The notes beneath the pieces are model-generated. The model saw only the letters and a program-made list of their open reading frames with translations. It was not told the origin of the DNA and ran no database searches. DNA of 64,000 nucleotides. Source: Lapidilactobacillus achengensis (GTDB lineage Bacteria > Bacillota > Bacilli > Lactobacillales > Lactobacillaceae). The position numbers were made by a program, and so were the translations under genes. The stretch lies in NCBI RefSeq assembly GCF_003946655.1, contig NZ_RHOV01000007.1, positions 52,795-116,794 of the forward strand, written 5' to 3'. Below are positions 46,357 through 55,765 of the stretch, piece by piece (position 1 is the stretch's first letter; each line of letters starts with the position of its first letter).

Positions 46357-47319
46357 TTACCGATTGACAACGAATTTTGGTTGCTCGCCTTGATTCATTA
46401 AGATGACATTATTGGCGACAATCGCGGCCATGGCATCACGGGCTTCCACGGTGGCGTTACCAATATGAGGTGTTAAAATAACATTCTTCAACGTCTTGAA
46501 GCCGGCATCAAATTCGGGTTCGTTTTCATATACGTCAAGGGCCGCGCCACCGATTTGGTGAACCTTTAAAGCCTGCAGGAGCGCTGCTTCATCAACGATC
46601 GGTCCGCGACCAACATTGATCAACGCCGCCGTTGACTTCATCTGTGCAAATACACCCGCGTCAAATTGATGGTAGGTTTGCGGCGTCAGCGGCGCGTTAA
46701 TGCTGATGTAGTCACTTGTTTGAATCAAGTCCGCAAATGATTTATAGTTGACTTCAAGGGCATTTTCATCCGCCGCGCTGAGCCGTCGAGGTGAGAAATA
46801 GGAAACGTGCATGCCCAACGCCGTGGCCTTCTTAGCGATTTCACGGCCGATATTGCCTAGACCAACAATGCCCAATGATTTGCCCGATATTTCATGGCCT
46901 AGAAAATACAGCGGCGCCCAGCCAGGGAAACCTGATTCCCGCATTTGATGATCACCTTCAACGATTCGATGACTTAGGGCCAAAATCAACCCAATTGTCA
47001 GTTCTGTCACTGAATTTGTTGAGACTTGCGGTGTATTGGAAACTAGGACGCCTTTGGATTTGGCATAGTCGACGTCAATATTGTTGAAGCCGGCGCCAAA
47101 ATTGGCGATTAGTTTCAGCTGAGGCGCCGCATCGATGATTGCTGCGTCAACTTCGGTCGAAAGGGTCGTAATCAGAAAATCGACATCCCGGACCTGAGCT
47201 AATAATTCGGCGTGGCTAATCAAGCCTTCACCTTGATAGACTGCCACCGCTAAATGGTTTTTCTGTAATTTGTCCAGCGCAAGTGCTGGCAATTGTGCGG
47301 ATACATATACTTTTTTCAT
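46357..47319 (-). CDS. D-isomer-specific 2-hydroxyacid dehydrogenase
   Basis: NAD(P)-dependent dehydrogenase of 320 residues. NAD-binding GLGNIGREIA, catalytic Arg in ALINVGRGPIVDE, Glu in DVYENEPEFD and His in LTPHIGNAT are all present. It could act on glyoxylate, hydroxypyruvate or another 2-oxoacid; the sequence does not tell which. The start at 47319 follows AAGGAGG. A divergent HxlR regulator shares the 97-nt upstream region and may control it. Confidence 0.88.
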   Translation of the reverse strand: MKKVYVSAQLPALALDKLQKNHLAVAVYQGEGLISHAELLAQVRDVDFLITTLSTEVDAAIIDAAPQLKLIANFGAGFNNIDVDYAKSKGVLVSNTPQVSTNSVTELTIGLILALSHRIVEGDHQMRESGFPGWAPLYFLGHEISGKSLGIVGLGNIGREIAKKATALGMHVSYFSPRRLSAADENALEVNYKSFADLIQTSDYISINAPLTPQTYHQFDAGVFAQMKSTAALINVGRGPIVDEAALLQALKVHQIGGAALDVYENEPEFDAGFKTLKNVILTPHIGNATVEARDAMAAIVANNVILMNQGEQPKFVVNR

Positions 47320-47416
47320 AAAATGGCCTCCTTAGATTGGCTAAACCCATCATAAGTGCTGGCAATCAAACTGACAATAACGCACTTTAAAGTTACCACA
47401 GAAAGGAGTCCTTGCT

Positions 47417-47818
47417 TTGACCGACTTAATTCGTCAAGATGTCCTCAAGAAACTGGAAGATGGTGACTACAGTTGCCGCAAAGAGTTCACTTTAGCCATG
47501 TTCAGTGGTAAATGGAAAATCAATCTGATTTACCACTTGGGCCATGACGGCGCTTATTATTTTTATGAATTGCAACGATTATTACCCCAGGCCTCACACA
47601 AAGAACTCGCCAAAAAACTGAAGGAACTGGTGGCGGATGGGCTACTCGATCGTCAGGAGGAGGCTGGGCCAAGAACGAAAACGGTCTATTCTTTGACGCC
47701 GCTGGGGCGATCATTGCTCCCGATCATTGATGCGATGTACGCCTGGGGAGACCAACGTTTAAGCGAATTGCAGTTGGATAAGATCACCTTTAGTCTAGGC
47801 GATCCCAAAAAATCATGA
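47417..47818 (+). CDS. HxlR-family transcriptional regulator
   Basis: Winged-helix regulator of 133 residues. HxlR signature: FTLAMFSGKWKINLIYHLGH, LPQASHKELAKKLKELVADG and DRQEEAGPRTKTVYSLTPLG. The TTG start at 47417 has AAAGGAG 8 nt upstream. Such proteins often respond to redox or electrophile stress, but this one has only one cysteine near the N-terminus (DYSCRKEF), the common HxlR position. Divergent from the dehydrogenase gene. Confidence 0.88.
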   Translation: MTDLIRQDVLKKLEDGDYSCRKEFTLAMFSGKWKINLIYHLGHDGAYYFYELQRLLPQASHKELAKKLKELVADGLLDRQEEAGPRTKTVYSLTPLGRSLLPIIDAMYAWGDQRLSELQLDKITFSLGDPKKS

Positions 47819-47962
47819 TCGATCGCGGTTGATCAGGATACCAATTGCTACTGGCAGTTCAAAAGTCTTCCTGAAAACGATGGACTGTGGAAGCACGGTT
47901 AGCTTGTGAGAGCGTTTTCTCATCATTGTTTGGCGATCAACGATTGATAATTCGCGCTTACT

Positions 47963-48003
47963 TTGACAATAATTAAAAAATCATTAGACTATTGTGCTAA
48001 AAT
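47963..48003 (+). promoter_or_regulatory. pepC promoter region
   Basis: A perfect TTGACA (47963-47968) is followed at 16 nt by TAGACT, and further on by an extended -10 TGCTAAAAT. Either -10 could be used. The ribosome binding site GGAGG follows. Confidence 0.6.
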
Positions 48004-48047
48004 AGGATAACATATAATTGAATTTTGAAATTTTGGAGGTTGACTTA

Positions 48048-49391
48048 ATGAGTAAAGAAATTACCAGCGCAAATATTGAAAAATTTGCCCAAGATTTTGC
48101 TGAATTGCCAAAATCAAACGCGACAGCCAATGCGGTTGCCCACAATGGTATCCTGGCTGCGAGCCGGAACATCGCCGCTGATGTGGCAATGACACCAAAC
48201 TTCTCCGTGGAGATCCAAACTGGTGACGTTGCTAACCAGAAACAATCTGGTCGTTGCTGGATGTTCGCCGCATTGAACACGATGCGCCATCCATTACAAG
48301 ATCAATTGAAGTTGAAGGGATTCGAATTGTCCCAAAACTACACCAACTTCTGGGATAAATTTGAGAAATCAAACTGGTTCTTGGAACATGTGATTGCAAC
48401 AGCTGACCTGCCATTAGGCGATCGCAAAGTTGACTTCCTTTTGGCAACACCTCAACAAGATGGTGGCCAATGGGATATGCTGTGCGCCTTGATCGAAAAA
48501 TATGGTTTAGTGCCGAAGGATGTTATGCCTGAGACCTACAACAGCTCAAAATCAAGCGAACTGAACACAACTTTGAACACTAAATTGCGTAAAGACGCGG
48601 TTGAATTACGCCAATTGGTTGCTGACAAAGCGACTGCTGACGCGATTGCCGCTGCTAAAGACAAGATGCTCAATGAAGTTTATCGTATTTTGGTCTTTAC
48701 TTTGGGCAAACCACCGGTTCAATTTGACTGGGAATATACAGACAGTGACAAAGTTTATCACCGTGAAGCTGGATTGACACCAAAGAGTTTCTATGAGAAG
48801 TTCGTTGGTCTTGATCTTGAAGATCATATCTCCCTGATCAACTCCCCAACGGCTGACAAGCCTTTCAACCATGTTTATACAGTCGATTTATTGGGTAACG
48901 TGGTTGGCGGTCGTCAAGTCCGTCACTTGAACTTAAGCATTGACGATTTCAAAGCCTTAACGATCAAGCAATTACAAGCTGGCGAAACAGTTTGGTTTGG
49001 TTCTGATGTTGGCAAAATCTCCGATCGCCAAGCTGGTATCTTGGATACTGAAGTTTACCAAACCGGCGAAACCTTAGATGTTGATCTTTCAATGACCAAG
49101 GCTGAACGTTTGGACCACGGCGAAAGCTTGATGACTCACGCCATGGTGATCACTGGCGTTGACTTGGTCAATGGCCAACCAACTAAGTGGAAGGTTGAGA
49201 ACTCATGGGGTGACAAGCCTGGTTTCAAGGGCTACTTCGTGATGAGTGACGCTTGGTTTGATGAATTCGTTTACCAAGTTGTCATCGACAAGAAGTTCTT
49301 ATCAGCTGACTTACAAAAGGTTGTTGCTGACGAACATGACAATCCGACTGTTCTGAAGCCTTGGGATCCAATGGGTGCTTTGGCGCTTTAA
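48048..49391 (+). CDS. pepC: aminopeptidase C (bleomycin hydrolase family)
   Basis: Cytoplasmic C1 cysteine aminopeptidase, 447 residues, active on peptides taken up from milk or plant protein. The catalytic Cys lies in NQKQSGRCWMFAALN, His in SLMTHAMVITGVD and Asn in KVENSWGDKPG. The C-terminus LKPWDPMGALAL is typical of the arm that lies in the active-site channel. The start at 48048 follows TTTGGAGG. Codon use is biased toward AAG/GAA and common codons, suggesting strong expression. Confidence 0.95.
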   Translation: MSKEITSANIEKFAQDFAELPKSNATANAVAHNGILAASRNIAADVAMTPNFSVEIQTGDVANQKQSGRCWMFAALNTMRHPLQDQLKLKGFELSQNYTNFWDKFEKSNWFLEHVIATADLPLGDRKVDFLLATPQQDGGQWDMLCALIEKYGLVPKDVMPETYNSSKSSELNTTLNTKLRKDAVELRQLVADKATADAIAAAKDKMLNEVYRILVFTLGKPPVQFDWEYTDSDKVYHREAGLTPKSFYEKFVGLDLEDHISLINSPTADKPFNHVYTVDLLGNVVGGRQVRHLNLSIDDFKALTIKQLQAGETVWFGSDVGKISDRQAGILDTEVYQTGETLDVDLSMTKAERLDHGESLMTHAMVITGVDLVNGQPTKWKVENSWGDKPGFKGYFVMSDAWFDEFVYQVVIDKKFLSADLQKVVADEHDNPTVLKPWDPMGALAL

Positions 49392-49403
49392 TTTAAATCT
49401 TCA

Positions 49404-49440
49404 TCAAAAAAACCATGTCGCTTTTGACATGGTTTTTCTT
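49404..49440 (+). terminator. pepC terminator
   Basis: AAAACCATGTC pairs with GACATGGTTTT, followed by T residues. Confidence 0.9.
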
Positions 49441-49486
49441 TATCGCAAAATTTGCTGGTGTTTGGCTTGCGCTGCGAAAGTATGAT

Positions 49487-50286
49487 GTCCGCGGCTTGCG
49501 CTGCGCGTGGCGTTGGTGGTGGACAAGTGTAGTAGGGCTCCAGGTCGGGCTGGGGGTGGTGGAACGCTGCGGGCATCACTTAGAGCTTCGCGAAACCCGT
49601 GCGAATCTCAAAGCTGAGCCTTATTCTAAGCGGCAAAGCCGCCAAGAATAATATCGCGGCTGACTCACCCCCAGCCCGACCTTCCGCCAAACGGATAAAC
49701 GCACCACCAACGCCACGCTCCGCTTCAGCCGCTCAACGTTATAGCAGTCGTTTGAGCACTCACGCCGACTGGCAAGCTATGGCCAATAGATGAGGAGCCA
49801 TACAATTGACGACCGTGGTTAGTGGTCACCAGCTTTAAATTGGTGACACCAGCATAGCCTGCTTGATGAACTAAAGACAAGTTCTTGCTAAATCGGCTGA
49901 ATCGGTCGGTTGCCAACCCAAACGCGCTTAGGCACGTGGGATAGAGTTGTCGGCACTATCCGAAATGTACTGCCTTACTAATCCAAATCCGTTGTAATGC
50001 TGTACCACCTCAAAAGCGGGCAGTTTTTTGACCTCTAGCTTGCAAAAGCACTTCGTCGAATCCTTCGCCTTGATTGCAGATAGGCTTAACGCTGCCTAGC
50101 AACCGCCTCAGGACGTGTGGCTCAGCGGTGAGATTATTCTTAGCGATTTATCGCTTAGAATAAGGCTCGATTTGAAGACAATTCCCGCTTTTGGAATTGG
50201 CTTCAAACGATGCCCACCGCGTTCCAGCCACGACAAACGTCCTGAGGCGGTTGCGTCCCCACCAAACCCACCACACCCGCAATCAA
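49487..50286 (+). repeat. B-family composite, locus C6 (L, linker, R)
   Basis: L is 49487-49738, of the long-arm type seen in C1 (TGGCGTTGGTGGTG with CACCACCAACGCCA; AGGTCGGGCTGGGGGTG with CACCCCCAGCCCGACCT). The linker is about 360 nt. R is 50099-50254, with arms GCAACCGCCTCAGGACG and CGTCCTGAGGCGGTTGC. The right end continues to CCGCAATCAAGCA. Confidence 0.85.
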
Positions 50287-50293
50287 GCAGCCA

Positions 50294-50971
50294 CTACTCA
50301 CCAAGCACGATTTTCTCAGTGACCTGCAAGTGCGCGTCAAACTCGTAAACGATCGGCTCGCCATTAGCCACCTCGACCCCATCCAGTTGATGAGGCGACA
50401 ACTGTTCAATATACTTCAGCAAGACCCGCAAAGTGCTGCCATGGGCCACGATCAGCTGATCATGGCCCTGCAACAATTCGGGGACGACCACATCTTGATA
50501 ATATGGGAGCACCCGCGCGCTGGCCATCGCCAAACTTTCACCCAAGGGTAAACAGCGCGGATCAAGTTTGGCATAGCGGCGATCGTGATCAGGCGCGGCC
50601 AACAACGGCGGAACCGTCCAGAAATCCCGGCGCCACAACGCGACTTGATGGGCGCCGAATTCTAACCGGGTCTGTTGTTTGTTATGACCTCGTAGCGCGC
50701 CATAATGACGCTCATTCAACCGCCAACTTTTCAATAATGGCAAAGCTAGCCAATCACGATCCGCGCAAATGATCAGCGCCGTTTTGATCGCCCGCACTAA
50801 AACAGAGGTGTGGACGGTGGTCGGCGCGAAGGTCAGGTCGGCCAGCAAGTCGGCGGTGGCGTGGGCTTGAGCGATGCCGCGATTGGTCAGTTGAACATCG
50901 GACCAGCCGGTATAAGTGTCATCCGCATTAGCCGTACTCTCACCATGTCGGATCAGGACTAGTTTTACCAA
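50294..50971 (-). CDS. 2,3-bisphosphoglycerate-dependent phosphoglycerate mutase-like protein
   Basis: Histidine-phosphatase fold, 225 residues. Phospho-acceptor LVLIRHGESTANADDTYTGW, SWRLNERHYGALRGHNK and second catalytic His in LIVAHGSTLRVLLKYIE match the GpmA family; the usual RRxYDxPPP stretch is altered (WRRDFWTVPPLL). The divergence suggests a paralogue of the main glycolytic enzyme. The start is a TTG at 50971 with AGAGG upstream. It is 32 nt downstream of the oligoendopeptidase gene. Confidence 0.85.
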   Translation of the reverse strand: MVKLVLIRHGESTANADDTYTGWSDVQLTNRGIAQAHATADLLADLTFAPTTVHTSVLVRAIKTALIICADRDWLALPLLKSWRLNERHYGALRGHNKQQTRLEFGAHQVALWRRDFWTVPPLLAAPDHDRRYAKLDPRCLPLGESLAMASARVLPYYQDVVVPELLQGHDQLIVAHGSTLRVLLKYIEQLSPHQLDGVEVANGEPIVYEFDAHLQVTEKIVLGE

Positions 50972-51003
50972 GATTTCGAAACCTCTTTTACCTTAAACTG
51001 GGT

Positions 51004-52707
51004 CTATTGTAACGCCGATTCAGGGACGGACGCTAGATTTTGATCGATGGCTGTCAACACATCATCGAGAGCGCCATCTTTGAATGGACTTTGCAAGTGG
51101 CCTAACGCCACCAACTGATTGAAGCTCAAACTGCCACCAGCCTTGGCCATCGCCAGATAATCCGACCAAGCTTGCGGATCATGATCGACTTCAAATCGTT
51201 TCCAGAATTGGAAGGCCACGACTTGCGCCAAGGTGTAGTCAATATAGTAGAACGGCGCTTCGAAAATATGGCCTTGACGATACCAGTAGATGCCCCGATC
51301 CAAATCGGGGTCATCGGAATAATCACGACTAGGCAAATACATTTTCTCAAGGCGACGCCAAGTGGCCTTTCGCTCGGCTGGTGTCCAGTCAGGATGTTGA
51401 TAAACTTCAGTTTGGAAGTGATCGACCAGCACACCATATGGCAAGAAGATCAGGGCGCTGGATAAGTGCTCAAATTTATACTTGGTCGTTTGCTCGCCAA
51501 AGAATTTCGGCATCCAAGGATAAGCGATGAACTCCATGCTCATGGAGAAAATTTCCGCCGCTTCATTGGTTGGAAAAATACATTCCCACGCCTTGATATT
51601 TTGGGCCATAAAGGTTTGGAACGCATGACCGGCTTCGTGGGTCAACACATCCACATCGCCGGAAGTGCCATTAAAGTTGGCGAAAATAAATGGCGTCTTG
51701 AATTTCGGCAAGAATTCGCAATAACCGCCGCCCTGCTTGCCATGATGACTTAAGAGATCCAAGTTGTGATCATCGACCATCATTTGGAAGAACTTGCCTG
51801 TCTCTGGCGACATTTCGTGGTACATTTCGTTAGCTTTGGCCACCAATTCTTCTGGGGTTCCTTGAGGCAACGCGTTGCCGCTTGGGAAATTGTAGCCCTC
51901 ATCATAAAAGGCCAAGTTATCCAAGCCCAAGCGTGTTTGCTGCCGCGCCATCAACTTGTTGACGATTGGGACAACTTTCTGGCGAATGGTTTCGCGGTAA
52001 TTAGCAACATCAGCTTCGTCATAATCGAAACGGTTCATGAAATCAAAACTCATCGCCGCATAATCGCGATAACCTAATTGATGGGCGATTTTTGTCCGGA
52101 TCTGCACCAACTGGTCATAAATCGTATCAAATTCTGTTTCATGGTCGACGAACCATTGGGTGGTCGCTGCCGTTGCCCGGCGTCGGATATCGCGGTCAGG
52201 GTCATTGCGCAACTTGCCTAATTGACTAATATTGTAAGTCTGACCATCAAATTCGATCTGCGCCGCCGCAATCAAGGTTGAATATTGATTGCTGATTTTA
52301 TTATTCTCTTGCAATAACGGAATCACTGCGGCAGAAAAAGTTTTGATTTGATTCTCGGCCATTTCAAATAAAGTTTCCGGCAACTCCTGACGCAACGCCT
52401 GACGATAAGGTGAGTCAACCAGCGCCTGATAATAGGCAGTGGTGAATTCGTCATATTTGGGACCAAATTCGTTCCAATAATCATTTTCCGCTTCGTAGAA
52501 TTTATCCAGCGTATTCACACTAAAGCGAATGTAAGCCAACATCTGTTGCGAAACCACATCACTGTTCAATTGGCTGATCGCCAAGGCGGCCTTAACGGCG
52601 GTCAAAGGATCGTCGGCGTTCTTCAGCGCGGCGATCAGGGTTTGATACTGTTGGGCCACTTGCTCGTACTCGGGACGAGCGTAAGGCAATTTAGCAAAAT
52701 CTGTCAT
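51004..52707 (-). CDS. pepF: M3-family oligoendopeptidase
   Basis: Zinc oligopeptidase of 567 residues. The HExxH motif appears as VLTHEAGHAFQTFMAQN, with the third ligand Glu in NEAAEIFSMSMEF; a C-terminal RGIYWYRQGHIFEAPFYYID motif is conserved in the family. Cleaves intermediate peptides in the cytoplasm. The start at 52707 follows AGGAGG at 9 nt; an ATG 6 nt earlier is too close. Confidence 0.9.
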   Translation of the reverse strand: MTDFAKLPYARPEYEQVAQQYQTLIAALKNADDPLTAVKAALAISQLNSDVVSQQMLAYIRFSVNTLDKFYEAENDYWNEFGPKYDEFTTAYYQALVDSPYRQALRQELPETLFEMAENQIKTFSAAVIPLLQENNKISNQYSTLIAAAQIEFDGQTYNISQLGKLRNDPDRDIRRRATAATTQWFVDHETEFDTIYDQLVQIRTKIAHQLGYRDYAAMSFDFMNRFDYDEADVANYRETIRQKVVPIVNKLMARQQTRLGLDNLAFYDEGYNFPSGNALPQGTPEELVAKANEMYHEMSPETGKFFQMMVDDHNLDLLSHHGKQGGGYCEFLPKFKTPFIFANFNGTSGDVDVLTHEAGHAFQTFMAQNIKAWECIFPTNEAAEIFSMSMEFIAYPWMPKFFGEQTTKYKFEHLSSALIFLPYGVLVDHFQTEVYQHPDWTPAERKATWRRLEKMYLPSRDYSDDPDLDRGIYWYRQGHIFEAPFYYIDYTLAQVVAFQFWKRFEVDHDPQAWSDYLAMAKAGGSLSFNQLVALGHLQSPFKDGALDDVLTAIDQNLASVPESALQ

Positions 52708-52847
52708 AAGCATTAACCTCCTCGTATTCTTCCTTAATTATAAACGACTGGGGAAAGGGGAACAAGAGGCGGATCAACCGAGAATTTGCGGCTGTCAACC
52801 TTTGATGCGCTCCCGCAAACCCATGTTCTGATTTGAAAAGTATCGCA

Positions 52848-53598
52848 GGCGTGGTGGGTGTGGACGCAATCAGTGGTGAAATTGGCCTTGGTAGCTTGGC
52901 CGCGGCCTGCGCTGCGAAATTCGGGGTGAGCTCGCTGTGGGCGTCACTTTGAGCTTTTCGGAAGGGCGCCGAAAATCTCAAAGCTGAGCCTTGGTCTAAG
53001 TGGCACAGCCACTAAGACCAATTTCACGGCGATCTCACCCCGAATTTCTCCGCTCCAGCCGCTCAACGTTTTAACAGTCGTTTGAGCACTCGCGCCATTT
53101 GGCAAGCTATCGTTAATTGTATGGAGAACCACGCAATTGACGACCTTGGCTAGTGGTCACCAGCTTTAAATTGGCGACACCGGGACAGTCTGCCTGATGA
53201 ACCGAGGCAGGTTCTTGATGAATCACCTGAATCGGTCGGCTTTTCAGCTATGGATTGTTACGGAAACTAGTAAAGATGTTCAGCCTACACAAATGTCCCA
53301 ACCAACTAATCCGAACCCATTGGCATTACCGTACCACCTAAAAAATGGACGATTGTTTTGACCTCTAGCTTGCAAAAGCACTTCGTCAGATCCTTAGCTT
53401 CGATTGCAGCTAGGCTCAATTCTGCCTAGCAACCGCCTCAGGGCGTGTGGCTCAGCAGTGAAATTTGTCTTTGTGGCTTTGCCACTTAGACAAAGACCTG
53501 ATTTTGAGACAAGCCGCGCCCTTTGCGGATTGGCTCAAAACAGCGTCCACTGCGTTCCAGCCACGACAAACGTCCTGAGGCGGTTGCGTTCCAACCAA
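52848..53598 (+). repeat. B-family composite, locus C7 (R remnant, L, linker, R)
   Basis: L is 52898-53068 (arms GAAATTCGGGGTGAG and CTCACCCCGAATTTC), then the linker, then R 53429-53587 (arms GCAACCGCCTCAGGGCG and CGTCCTGAGGCGGTTGC). A short fragment before L (52848-52897: GTGGTGGGTGTGGACGCAA then TCAGTGGTGAAATTGGCC) matches pieces of an R element. Confidence 0.83.
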
Positions 53599-53639
53599 AC
53601 TCTACCACGGCCGCAATTAAGTGAAAGATCAAAAACGGC

Positions 53640-53795
53640 GTCTCAGTTTCTAGAATTAGTTGACATTGCCGGACCAACCAAGAAGTTGCCCATCGTTTTG
53701 ACCGCTAGTCGCATAACAACTTCGTTCGATATTTCGCTCCGATTGCAGATAAACTCAATTCTGCCCAGCAACCGGTTGGGTCGGTTCGCACTGTT
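53640..53795 (+). repeat. B-family fragment (linker end and left arm of an R element)
   Basis: Carries the right part of the linker (CATTGCCGGACCAACCAAG, TTTTGACCGCTAGTCGCA, CGATTGCAGATAAACTCAA) and the first arm GCAACCGGTTGGG, then stops. It lies directly after C7 and before the pox promoter. Confidence 0.7.
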
Positions 53796-53851
53796 TCGAT
53801 TTGGGTGGAGGGTTTTTTTCGGCCACTCGTAAAAAAGTGTGGTACCCTTTC

Positions 53852-53865
53852 AGTAAGCGATTGCA
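53852..53865 (+). promoter_or_regulatory. cre-like site upstream of pox
   Basis: AGTAAGCGATTGCA differs from the catabolite-responsive pattern TGNAANCGNWWNCA at one position. Catabolite control of pyruvate oxidase is known in lactobacilli. A -10 TATACT follows at 53906-53911. Confidence 0.5.
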
Positions 53866-53945
53866 TCAGGGAGACAAAATCGACCCCTTTTCGCGGCAAA
53901 AGGATTATACTAACTTTAAATAAGTTATTTGGGAGGTCTTGTGTA

Positions 53946-55682
53946 ATGACAGCAACAATCAAATCAGGTATCGCCATGGTCAAGGTTCTGGAAGACTGGG
54001 GTGTCGACCATATCTACGGTATTCCCGGCGGTTCTTTCAACTCAACGATGGACGCGTTATTCAGTGAACGGGACAAAATCAAGTATATCCAGGTTCGTCA
54101 TGAAGAAGTTGGCGCGATCGCCGCGGCGGCTGACGCCAAGATCACAGGCAAAATCGGGGTTGCCTTTGGTTCAGCTGGTCCTGGCGCTACCCATTTATTC
54201 AACGGTCTCTATGACGCCAAAATGGATCACGTTCCTGTTTTAGCATTGGTTGGGCAAGTCGGCGCCGATATCATGAACACCGACTACTTCCAAGAAATGA
54301 ATGAAAACCCAATGTTCAGTGATGTGGCGGTCTACAATCGCACTGTCATGACTGCGGCGCAACTCCCCCATGTGGTCGATCAAGCAATCAAGCACGCCTA
54401 CAAGGAGCAAGGGGTCGCCGTGGTCACTATCCCCGTTAGCCTAGGTTGGGAAGACATTCCCGATACCTTCGAATCCACCGCCGCTAGTTATCGGGTCAAT
54501 TACCCGCAACCAGAAGCCAAGGATATTGCGGAGACTTTGCGGTTGATCACCACCGCTAAGCATCCCATCCTTTACGTTGGTTTAGGTACGAAAGGCGCCA
54601 CCGAGGAAATCGAAACTTTCGCGAAAATGTACAAACTGCCGATTGCTTCCTCTGCTTTGGCCAAGGGCATCGTCCCCGACAAAAATCCGGCTTACTTAGC
54701 TTCGGCTGGACGGGTAGCAACCAAGCCATCTGTTGAAGCGTTACAAAATGCCGATTTGATTTTGTTCGTCGGGAGTGACTATCCTTTCGCAAAATTCTTC
54801 TTTGATCCCAAGGCGACCTTTATTCAAGTCGACATCGACAGCACGAAATTCAGCAAGCGCCATCGGACCGATTTGCCGATTTTGGCCGATGCCAAAGCGA
54901 CCCTGCGCGCTTTAGTTGCCGCAGGTACCGAACAACCTGAAACTGGCTGGTATCGGGCGAACATCGCTAATAACGAGAATTGGCATGACTGGGTCGCTTC
55001 CATGGAGCAAGAAACCAAAGCGCCATTGCGACCAGAACCTGTCTTCGCCCAAATCAATCGGATCGCGAAGAAAGACGCGATTTTCAACATCGACGTGGGT
55101 AACGTTACCATTGACAGCTTACGTTTCCTGAAAATGAACCCGAAGCAAAAGTTCACCACTTCTGGCTGGTTCGCGACCATGGGTTATGGCCTGCCCGCTG
55201 GTATCGCCGCGCAACTGAGTTATCCTGATCGTCAAGTCTTCTCGATCAGTGGTGACGGCGGCTTTGCGATGGTCGCCCAAGATCTGGTCACCCAAGCGAA
55301 GTACCATTTACCGATCATCAATGTAGTTCTCAGTAACCACGCATTCGGCTTCATCAAGGCCGAGCAAGATGATACCAAGCAAAGTCATTATGGCGTTGAC
55401 ATTGATGACGTTGATTTTGGTAAAGTCGCCGAAGGTTATGGTGTTAAAGGGTTCACCGTCCATAATCATCAAGAGTTGTTGAACGCCTTCAATTTCGCGA
55501 AAGATGCCACTGAACCAGTGGTGATCGATGTGAAAATCGCCGATGAACGGCCGTTGCCGGTGGAACAATTGCAACTGGATCCAGAGAAGTTTGATCAGGC
55601 GGCGATCGACAAATTCAACGAGACTTACCAATCACAAGCTTTGATTCCATTTAGTAAGTTCCTCAAGGACTACGAAAAATAA
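53946..55682 (+). CDS. pox: pyruvate oxidase
   Basis: Thiamine-diphosphate and FAD flavoenzyme that turns pyruvate, phosphate and O2 into acetyl phosphate, CO2 and H2O2. 578 residues. Domains in order: PYR domain (VKVLEDWGVDHIYGIPGGSF, activating Glu in IQVRHEEVGAIAAAADAKIT), the FAD domain (centre) and the PP domain with the ThDP motif GDGGFAMVAQDLVTQAKYHL to NNHAFGF-like residues. The start at 53946 follows GGGAGG. Acetolactate synthase is the alternative family member, but the FAD region and PGGSFNSTMDAL fit Pox. Confidence 0.9.
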   Translation: MTATIKSGIAMVKVLEDWGVDHIYGIPGGSFNSTMDALFSERDKIKYIQVRHEEVGAIAAAADAKITGKIGVAFGSAGPGATHLFNGLYDAKMDHVPVLALVGQVGADIMNTDYFQEMNENPMFSDVAVYNRTVMTAAQLPHVVDQAIKHAYKEQGVAVVTIPVSLGWEDIPDTFESTAASYRVNYPQPEAKDIAETLRLITTAKHPILYVGLGTKGATEEIETFAKMYKLPIASSALAKGIVPDKNPAYLASAGRVATKPSVEALQNADLILFVGSDYPFAKFFFDPKATFIQVDIDSTKFSKRHRTDLPILADAKATLRALVAAGTEQPETGWYRANIANNENWHDWVASMEQETKAPLRPEPVFAQINRIAKKDAIFNIDVGNVTIDSLRFLKMNPKQKFTTSGWFATMGYGLPAGIAAQLSYPDRQVFSISGDGGFAMVAQDLVTQAKYHLPIINVVLSNHAFGFIKAEQDDTKQSHYGVDIDDVDFGKVAEGYGVKGFTVHNHQELLNAFNFAKDATEPVVIDVKIADERPLPVEQLQLDPEKFDQAAIDKFNETYQSQALIPFSKFLKDYEK

Positions 55683-55689
55683 TTTTTCC

Positions 55690-55723
55690 ATTGCGCTCTG
55701 ATCACTGATCAGGGCGTTTTTTT
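55690..55723 (+). terminator. pox terminator
   Basis: CGCTCTGATCA and TGATCAGGGCG pair, followed by seven T. Confidence 0.88.
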
Positions 55724-55765
55724 GTTGGTGGATTTGCTTGGCTTGATCTCTTCTAAAGTAGGCTG

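Noticed and set aside
53805..53945. 47-codon upstream extension of pyruvate oxidase
   Set aside because: The family N-terminus begins at MTATIKSGIAMVKVLEDWG and GGGAGG lies just before it; the extension covers the promoter and the cre-like site.
54800..55180. Open frames on the opposite strand of the pox gene
   Set aside because: They are shadows of a well-supported coding sequence and have no ribosome binding sites.
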